Below are positions 57,282 to 64,000 of a stretch of 64,000 bases of DNA, in pieces. The position numbers were made by a program, and so were the translations under genes. The notes below the pieces were generated by a model. That model had not been told where the DNA came from. It did not search any database and saw nothing but the letters and a program-made list of their open reading frames with translations. How positions within the stretch are numbered: position 1 is the stretch's first letter; each line of letters opens with the position of its first letter. The DNA comes from Moniliophthora roreri (Eukaryota > Basidiomycota > Agaricomycetes > Agaricales > Marasmiaceae), in the NCBI GenBank assembly GCA_001466705.2, contig LATX02000192.1, positions 1 through 64,000 on the forward strand, in the 5' to 3' direction.

Positions 57282-57698
57282 TCAACAGCCATACAATGTA
57301 GATGTGGCACAAGCATAGATGGCTGCATCCTGAGGCTTTTTGAGATCAAGACTGTGTTTTAAAATGATGAGGTGTTTTCTAGTAGTAGGAGGTTGGGGAT
57401 CACGCTTGCAGTGGGAACCAGCTTTATTTGCAGACATGTGAGCTAGCTTCAACCAGTCATGGTCCTTCCATGGGGCATCATTGAGGATATGCCAGGCGTG
57501 AAGGCTAGAAAGCCATGACTTGATGGTGCCTCCATTTTTGGTACCCATGAAGAAACCCACAAAAGCTGTAATTAGGGTCTTGTCTGCTGGCATGTGCTTC
57601 TCCTCATCTATATTCATCAAATCACAGAAATCATAGAAATGGCGTAATCCAGCACCATATGTAGAAGCTGTACTAGGCTCCAGGCTACTCTCAAGCAC
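57282..57698 (-). pseudogene. Tyrosine recombinase, N-terminal part
   Basis: SAM-like core-binding domain: STASTYGAGLRHFYDFCD, KTLITAFVGFFMG, SSLHAWHILNDAPW, and the start of the catalytic domain at YACATSTLYGC, where a stop and frameshift precede the expected RLGE motif. Confidence 0.7.
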
Positions 57699-58173
57699 TG
57701 CCTGTGAGAGAGAGCACAGCCTTCCTTGCCATAATTTGCTACAGTCTTCTTTGGTGCAGATTGAGTATGGGGATTTCCACTCGTAAATTCGCCGGTTGGC
57801 TGGAACATCTCGTCAGAAGGTAGGGGAAGATTGTCGGGTATGTGTTGTAGTCTTGGCAGAGTGACCACACTTATGAGAAAGTGTGATCTTCAAAGATGAT
57901 CTGGCTATCTCAGCTGAGGATGATGAATTGCAAAGAGAGAGAATAGAAGTCTCATTCAAGGTAGGCAAGTGTACAGGTCTTGAATTAATTAATGTGTGAG
58001 AGGAGGAAGATTCAGAACTGAGGCTGCAAAATTAGAAAAGATCAAGGCTATGAATTTTGAGAACTAACCTATTCAGAAGGAAGTCTGAGAAGGACCTAGA
58101 AGTTTGAGTGACTGTCGTGCACAGAAAGACAGCACTCTTGATCTCATGTGAGACCGATGAAGCCATGAGGAAA

Positions 58174-58770
58174 CTAAACATAAGAAAGGAATGGTACAAG
58201 TTCAATAGGAATGTCAATACAAGGAAGTTTATTAACTTGCAAGCCCATAATCCCACGTGAGATAGGGTCTGCCAAGTTGTCCTTGGTGTTGACGTAAATG
58301 AGTTCAGGAAAGATACCTGATGAGTTGAGAGATTCAGTCATTCTGCAGATGAAGAGGTTGATCCATTTGTTAGTGCTGTGTGCCTTTATGAAGGTGCCTA
58401 TAGTACCCTGGTTGTCTGATCTGACCAGAAGTCGGGTGTTGCTGTAACCTTTTGCAATGAGAAATAGGAGTGTGAATTCTACCACGATCGTCTCAAGCCA
58501 ACAAATGTCCCAATCTGGAAGCTGAGACTTCCAGTCAGGAATGAGCTGGAATGCTGCCCATTCTTGCCCAATGACAATACTGATACCCCAATCAGTAGAG
58601 GCATCTACATAGACACCAAGGTCCACAACATGAGGCAATGGCTGGAGCTGACAGTAGTAGAAAGAATTGCTAAGCTGCTTCTTCCACCAGATGAGATCCT
58701 TGATCATAGCCTCAGGAACATGAAGCTTCTTGCCCTGATTACCTTTAAAAGTCACCATGAAGTTGGACAT
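58174..58770 (-). CDS. RNase H domain of the retroelement
   Basis: Open frame of 198 codons: the RT thumb end (LIWWKKQLS) and then a DIRS-type RNase H, with DLGVYVDASTDWGISIVIG, WLETIVVEFTLL, LVRSDNQGTIGTF and VNTKDNLADPISRG supplying the acidic residues. It degrades the RNA strand during cDNA synthesis. This is the best-preserved part of the element. Confidence 0.75.
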   Translation of the reverse strand: MSNFMVTFKGNQGKKLHVPEAMIKDLIWWKKQLSNSFYYCQLQPLPHVVDLGVYVDASTDWGISIVIGQEWAAFQLIPDWKSQLPDWDICWLETIVVEFTLLFLIAKGYSNTRLLVRSDNQGTIGTFIKAHSTNKWINLFICRMTESLNSSGIFPELIYVNTKDNLADPISRGIMGLQVNKLPCIDIPIELVPFLSYV

Positions 58771-58935
58771 TGAAGGTAGCTGATTGTGACTGTCCTGGTG
58801 AACAAAGAAAACATGGCATAGAGTGCCATGAATAGTCTCAACTTCTTCAATACAACATGGGTAGAAGGTGAAGGTGTCAAGGAAGGAGGTGACACGGAAG
58901 AGGTACTTCAGTCACTTGACCTCAGGTAGCAAAAC

Positions 58936-60469
58936 TCATTTGTGGGGAAGGTCCCAAAGAAAACCCACAAATACTGACATCCAGACAAATGTAACATCAC
59001 CCTTAAGAACATGCCACGGAGTGTTGAGTTTACGAATGCGGTCCATCATGATTCCCTTGTCATATTTGTAAATGTAGATGTTGTCATCATCTTCAGCAAT
59101 AAGAGTTGGTGAGATAGCAGAAATATTGAAGGGTGGAGTGGACAGTGTGCTCGTGGCTGGGATGGTGGGCAAATCATGTGTCAAGTTCTTGTTGGAAGAG
59201 CTGGGTTGGGTGTGTTTTGAGATTGTTTGTATGGGCTGGCGACCAATGTGGATATCATCTTCGTACTTTGATATTGGACCAGTGTTGTGGGCTGTCCAAA
59301 TATCAACCAAAGTGTTTGCAATCATCCCTGATTTGCTACTAGCCAAAGCAAGACTGAAAGGATGACACTAGTCAATATGGAATTGACCCTTGCAACTCTG
59401 GACCACAAGGAAGGGTTTATGATCTGGATGCACTGGGCATGTGCAGTGGAACTTTTCGATGTCTACAGTGCAACCCTGATAGCCAGGGGGGGCAGCAGCC
59501 ACCTGTAAAGGCAAAGCCTAGGTAAGAACCATGGTTGAGACAGGTCAACACTAGCAGTACACAATAGAGAGAAGACACCCAAAGTGCCTCCTAGAGTAAG
59601 AGATGCCAGAAGTGCCCCATATAGAAGCACCAAAGGCACTGTAGTGCAAGACACCAGAAGTGCTGCTGAGAAGAGCACCAGAGGTACTATGGAACCGGGC
59701 ACCAGAAGTGCTGTGGATGCCAGAAGCACCATGTGAAAAAGGATGCCAGAGACACTATGGAAGGCAGAATCTTACTCACCAGTTCGGCCATTCTGGATGC
59801 GGAATCAAAGCATGTGGGAAAGACCTCTTTGTTGATGAAGTAGTTGACTGGCGGGTGGTCTGGAAAGGATTTGGAGAGGTTCCAACAGACCCAATACTTT
59901 GGTGGGATACCAGGACCCTGGTCTTGAACCACCACAATAAGAGGGGACACCACAACTGGGCCCCAACATATGCATTCAGCTTCGTGTAATAAGAAAGGTT
60001 CTGACATATGACCTGCACTCAATTCTTCTCCAAGGTATTTCTCAACCACATGGAAGTGAAGATCAACTGAATTGTGATTGGGTTCAATGATGGATTCGTC
60101 AAGAAATGGCATATTCCCAATTGGGAAACCATGTGTGAGGTTTTGAACAAGTAGGGGGTAACAGTTAGAGAGTTGGAGATTGTATAGATCTGCTTGAAAT
60201 TCAGTAGCATTGTATGGAGTGACTGTATGAGAGAAAATGTTGATTTCTTCTTTTGTAGAATCAGGAAGTGGCGAGCAATGATGAATAGTAAGTGAGAAGT
60301 CATGATATTGGAGGGGAGTAGGCTTTGAGAGGTCAAAGAACTCCTCAGGCATCGGCTGGCTTGGATCTGCACTTCCAACAAAAAGCCCTGTGCTGTGTAG
60401 AAGAGCACCAGGTGCAGACATGTCAGCATTGGCACCCGCCTTGGCAGCCTTTGGTGTTCCAATTGACAC
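58936..60469 (-). pseudogene. Reverse transcriptase of the retroelement
   Basis: Fingers region at 60469-59780 (for example PLIVVVQDQGPG, WVCWNLSKSFPDHPPVNYFI), then a probable 277-nt intron (59503-59779), then the palm: VAAAPPGYQGCTVDIEKFH, LVVQSCKGQFHID, SLALASSKSGMIANTLVDIW and the catalytic Y-x-D-D box read as KYEDDI. An in-frame TAG at 59368-59370 interrupts the palm where a His codon is expected from the family pattern. The VGFLWDLPHK thumb start follows. Inactive as it stands. Confidence 0.75.
59540..59765. repeat. Degenerate minisatellite inside the RT intron
   Basis: Repeated CCAGAAGTGC / CCAGAGGTAC-like units, about 30-35 bp apart, fill most of the putative intron 59503-59779. Confidence 0.6.
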
Positions 60470-60752
60470 AAATGGCTTTGTTCAGGTCATCGGGGTGGAA
60501 AAGTTCTCCTTTGCAGATGACGGCTCCCGATTTGACAATGTTTGAGTGTTTGGAACTGTGGTCCCTAAGCCTGTGGCCTTGATCTCCACATCCAAGGCAA
60601 TACAAATGTGAGGCCTTGTCTGCATTGCCAGATTGAAAGGGATGGTAGCGAAAACCTGATGATGAGCTCGGTTCTTGAGAGGAAAAGCCACATTGTGATC
60701 TTTTGCCATCTTGAACTGGAGCCAAGTGGCCACTGCTCATCAAAGGTGCCAC
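60423..60752 (-). pseudogene. Zinc-knuckle part of Gag
   Basis: Contains YCLGCGDQGHRLRDH and CVNWNTKGC, a Cys/His nucleic-acid-binding region that belongs to the C-terminus of the Gag at 60866-61756, now in another frame. Confidence 0.6.
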
Positions 60753-60865
60753 TGCAGTTCAGGCAGCTGATCTTGACTCGACCACATGAACTGTCTCGAC
60801 CCTGCCCCAAACTCCAGCGTATCGTGCCAAGTTGAAACCGACCGAGCACTGTTTCCAATCACACC

Positions 60866-61756
60866 TCAGCATCCTCTCTTCTTTCTTCCATAGTGTAAAT
60901 AGCTCTCTGGCCTTGTGCTTGTCCATGAAGAAATGGAAGTGCTGCTCCATGAAGCAATATTCATTGCTGCCCTGCCATCAATGTTGACTTCTTTGACAAA
61001 CTTGAGATAGTTGACGACTGCCTCCACCCAGCCAACATAGTCAAGGCCCTCGAGGTCGTCATCTTTCGGAAGGGAAAGAGTCGATGTACAGATATCTGCG
61101 ATGTCCCAGACCATCTGTTGTCCACATTGGGGATGAGCACGTTTTTTCGGAGTGAATGTTTCCCAGAGGTTCCAAATCTTGGTAAGACTAGCATTAGTGA
61201 ACATTCCTAAAGGCATGTCGTAGAATTGAGCAGCAAATTTTAGCTCATCAGGGAATTTTAATGGAGCGTCTACACCTTCAACCCAGTCCACGACCTCAAC
61301 CTCAGGTTTCTTGAGAGAAATTGAAAACTTCGTGGATTGTTTGTCTGCCTTCTCTGAACCTTCTGCCCTGGCCGAAGAGCTCTCCTTATCCTTCTGCTTC
61401 CTCAAAGCCTCCACTTCTGCAATGAAATCATCTGGGAGCCATTGCTTGTTTCGTTCAAACACTGTGGTGGAGTTAACGAGGCTAAAGACTTCATCATCTG
61501 TGATGTATATGGGGGAGCTGGTGCGTTGAGTAGGAAGAGGGTATTGTTCAGGATCTTCTGCGTGGTTCAATTCGCTCTCTCGAATGGATTCGTTTTGATT
61601 ACGGATATTGAAATTTCGCTCGAGTTTCTTGCCAAGTGAAAGGCCATCAAAAAAAACTTTACGGGCATCAGAGTGATGTGTGACTGGAACCCGCGAAGGG
61701 TCTTCTTGGAATTTTTTGGATAGCGCTTTTTGAAGAGATGCAGCTAAATGTTCCAT
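60866..61756 (-). CDS. Gag-like protein of the retroelement
   Basis: Open frame of 296 codons at the 5' end of the element. Hydrophilic and acidic N-terminal half, with the stretch EVEALRKQKDKESSSARAEG, then AQFYDMPLGMFTNASLTKIW and TFTPKKRAHPQCGQQMVWDI, typical of the structural protein before the zinc-knuckle in fungal tyrosine-recombinase elements. The frame continues, shifted, at 60423-60752, where C-x2-C-x4-H residues (YCLGCGDQGH) and a Cys/His-rich ICVNWNTKG segment form the nucleic-acid-binding end. The shift between the two parts indicates decay or programmed frameshifting; decay is more likely given the other lesions. Confidence 0.65.
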   Translation of the reverse strand: MEHLAASLQKALSKKFQEDPSRVPVTHHSDARKVFFDGLSLGKKLERNFNIRNQNESIRESELNHAEDPEQYPLPTQRTSSPIYITDDEVFSLVNSTTVFERNKQWLPDDFIAEVEALRKQKDKESSSARAEGSEKADKQSTKFSISLKKPEVEVVDWVEGVDAPLKFPDELKFAAQFYDMPLGMFTNASLTKIWNLWETFTPKKRAHPQCGQQMVWDIADICTSTLSLPKDDDLEGLDYVGWVEAVVNYLKFVKEVNIDGRAAMNIASWSSTSISSWTSTRPESYLHYGRKKRGC

Positions 61757-62495
61757 AGTGACAGAAGTACAGGATGAACTATGGAATCTGAGGGCGAGAA
61801 AAAAAGAGAAAAAATTTTTTTGCGAGTCGTGACGTGGCAGAAGGTGAGAAGCAAGTCGCGCGTCAGCTCAATCAGGTGTGTGCGCGACACTCATCTGCCA
61901 CTCTTCGCAGAACTTATCTCGGAGATTTTCCCGTCGATATCGGACTACTGCCAGTGCCTCCAAATCCAAACTGACGAGGGTTATATGTGTTCAGCGTTGA
62001 ATTCTGGGAGGCGTTTTTTGTATTCTTGAAGCCGACATCTGGCTTTGAAAGTGCTGGAGGTTATAGCGGGCGCATTCTACGATCTTCCTCTTCCTTTTTC
62101 TCCTGTGCCTAATCATGATTTAGCTTGGATTGGAGCGACGTCTACGCAAGGAGCTATTTTCCCTTGTTCCTTTTTTTTCCATTTCACCATTACTTAACAG
62201 TTACTTTATTATCTCCGACCTTATGCCTTCAAGCTCATTCGATGTTTATTCCCAAATCTCTCATTAATGGTCTAAATGATGTTTTCGAAGACTTTGAAGA
62301 ATCGGGGAGGTTTGTGGTTGGCTCGTGATTCTGAGGTGTCGTTGCTGGTGTCGCGATGGTAAGAGGCAAAATGGTCTGATCCTTAGTAAGCCTGTCGACT
62401 TTAACTGATTCTTCCCCTGCTCGTCTCGACATATGACACCCTTGTTAAATAAAGCTATATCATTATCAATAAATATACTGTAGCTACCATTTCAA
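61757..62495. other. Spacer, retroelement to DUF6534 gene
   Basis: No gene recognised. An A/T homopolymer patch lies at 61800-61822. The 5' end of the retroelement must be here but I see no clear terminal repeat. Confidence 0.4.
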
Positions 62496-64000
62496 TCAAG
62501 TTGTCAAAGTCATCGTCTCTCGCTTCACGACCACTTCAGGCTCAGGGGCAGCCCACCACTCATTTGGGTCGGTGATTGGAGGCTTGGGGAGTGACTTCGA
62601 GTCGCTGGTTTGTTCAGCACCTCTCGAGTTCTGCAAACCAACTCGTGTTAGCTTTCCGGCAAACAAAATGGTTGCAGGTATGTCCTACCAGTGGATGAAG
62701 CACATAACCTCTCTCCAAATCGTCCGCAGGCTGCTCAGTATCTCGCTCTGATATCGTACTGTTTTGAGTATTCCGAACGCTGACCAAGACGGCCGAACTA
62801 TCACCCCGAAGCGATGATCTGCTGTTGAGGCTATGAACAGATTCAGTTTCTTGGGATTTTTCGGCATGATTGGTTGCGTACATTGCGACTAATTGGAGAA
62901 TAGGATGAGTGAACAGTCCATGACATGAAAATGAGGGTACGCACGCATCGTAATCACATAGACTTTGCTACCACAGAAAAGCGGGGCCGTCCTAAGATGG
63001 AGGAATCTCAGAACCTTTCATTAATATACTAATATAACTCACCATTTAAGCTTTACAGGATCGTCGCCAACATATAACGCAAATAGGCTCACTTGAACGA
63101 GCGTTACCAAGATTCCGCGAGTCACCGTAAACTGTAACAGTTTATATAACATAGTGTCCGTCCTGAGAGCGATGTCAAGATATCTCAATAATGAGAAACA
63201 AGACATACATCTTGAACCCTGTCTTCGACATCCGAAATGACCACGTAAGGGCCATTGTGGCGGAAAGATCGCAAAGAGCAGCCAGACCACAAGATAGCCC
63301 CAGTTTCAGCTGTGAGCAATCCGTATCAGTATGGCTGAGTTCCACGTATGAGCGACGGATTGACCTTTGTCTTAGGGTCGAATAACAAGCGGATACTCGG
63401 ATGCATAATTCCTTGGATTCCAATCACTGGCGAAGGATGCTTGAACTTTCGTTCCAGAAAGTCAATCAAAATGAGAATCATACACAGTCCCATAGCTGCG
63501 TTGAACGCGGAATATTCAGAACATGGTGTATTAATCTGATCAAATTGACACTTACCCAGAGTTCCAATAGCACACAGAATCTGCACGAAGCCTAGTAGTT
63601 AGCGAAACACAGTATTACCAGAAATTGAGGCGGAAACCATACAATGAAAACGGGAACCACTCGATGAAGCCGGTTCACTGCTCTCTTGTTGAGATCCGAA
63701 AGGATAACCTTTTTTTTGCTGTACTCACGAACGTAGACGCGACTCGCAAAGAAGATTTGGACGCTGTCCATCCAGAGTCAGCGATCATCAATTCTTGGCA
63801 AGGTAGCGGGAACCCACATAAAGGCTATAACTGCAGAAATTATGACTGTTTCCATCGTATGTCTGATCCTGAGAGATGTATACATGAGTCAGTATATAAG
63901 CTACAACCGCAGCTCGTGAGGACTCACGATTTCTCGCTCGTGACAGCCAATACATTACCGAAATGTACGATCTGAAAAACAAGATCCGTCAAAGGTTCCT
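62496..64000 (-). CDS. DUF6534-like membrane protein, 5' end beyond window
   Basis: Multi-exon gene on the minus strand with its start past 64000. Pieces read in order: QIVHFGNVLAV, a hydrophobic METVIISAVIAFMW exon, SVQIFFASRVY, RAVNRLHRVVPVFIVWFPP, FVQILCAIGTLG, then TDTMLYKLLQFTVTRGILVT and FCGSKVYVITMLAM, which follow the DUF6534 pattern (TD..L..L...T..RG.LT, then F...K.Y...LLA.LN). A Ser/Asn-rich cytoplasmic tail ends in KRETMTLTT with stop at 62496. About seven TM segments are expected. DUF6534 proteins are greatly expanded in mushrooms and have no known function. Confidence 0.7.

Larger units (their letters stand above)
56667..61756 (-). mobile_element. Tyrosine-recombinase (DIRS-like) retroelement, decayed
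   Basis: On the minus strand, in order: Gag-like protein with zinc-knuckle region, reverse transcriptase, RNase H, tyrosine recombinase. This order and the recombinase in place of an integrase define DIRS-type elements. Stops and frameshifts are spread through it, so it is probably dead. I could not identify its terminal repeats; 56667 and 61756 are coding limits, not element ends. Confidence 0.85.

Noticed and set aside
1..64000. CRISPR arrays, prokaryotic operons or prophage
   Set aside because: Intron-rich eukaryotic genes throughout; none of the repeats has CRISPR spacing.

Overview
This is eukaryotic nuclear DNA from a filamentous basidiomycete, most likely an Agaricomycete mushroom. 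The genes are cut by many 45-66 nt introns with GT(A/G)AG donors. The gene content fits this group: GH71 alpha-1,3-glucanases, DUF1996 secreted proteins, an M35 deuterolysin, DUF6534 and other multi-TM proteins, F-box proteins, and tyrosine-recombinase retroelements. Base composition is fairly balanced up to about 50 kb and becomes strongly AT-rich in the repeat island from about 52 to 61.8 kb. All identifications rest on reading translations by eye; no database search was run.

Layout. 0.2-18.3 kb: two GH71 glucanases in opposite orientation (193-2013 +, 16541-18283 -) flank a DHA2-type MFS transporter (2724-5146 +), a small unknown gene, a tandem ~3.6-kb duplication in which each unit carries one 17-exon DUF1996 gene, and an F-box gene. 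21-27.4 kb: a secreted M35 metalloprotease, then two tandem paralogues of an uncharacterised membrane protein. 27.4-32.2 kb has no gene I can defend. 32.2-51.2 kb: three members of a small secreted six-cysteine family (32.25, 48.77 and 50.78 kb) sit around a membrane-anchored surface protein (about 38.9-41.6 kb), a large inositol-polyphosphate 5-phosphatase with a beta-propeller (42372-46585 -), and broken inverted copies of that phosphatase at 33.5-35.8 kb. 50-56 kb: small DNA transposons, some nested. 56.7-61.8 kb: a decayed tyrosine-recombinase (DIRS-like) retroelement on the minus strand. 62.5 kb to the end: the 3' part of a DUF6534 membrane protein gene that runs off the window.

Two single-N positions (36104, 39675) are each flanked by direct repeats that abut the N exactly (1980 bp and 786 bp). 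These look like unmerged contig overlaps, so about 2.8 kb of apparent duplication is probably an assembly artefact.

How the genes may work together (inference): the glucanases, DUF1996 proteins, deuterolysin and six-cysteine proteins are all secreted, so much of the locus faces the cell wall or the outside. The best candidate for something undescribed is the six-cysteine family. Its cysteine spacing is identical in all three copies and its intron lies at the same place.
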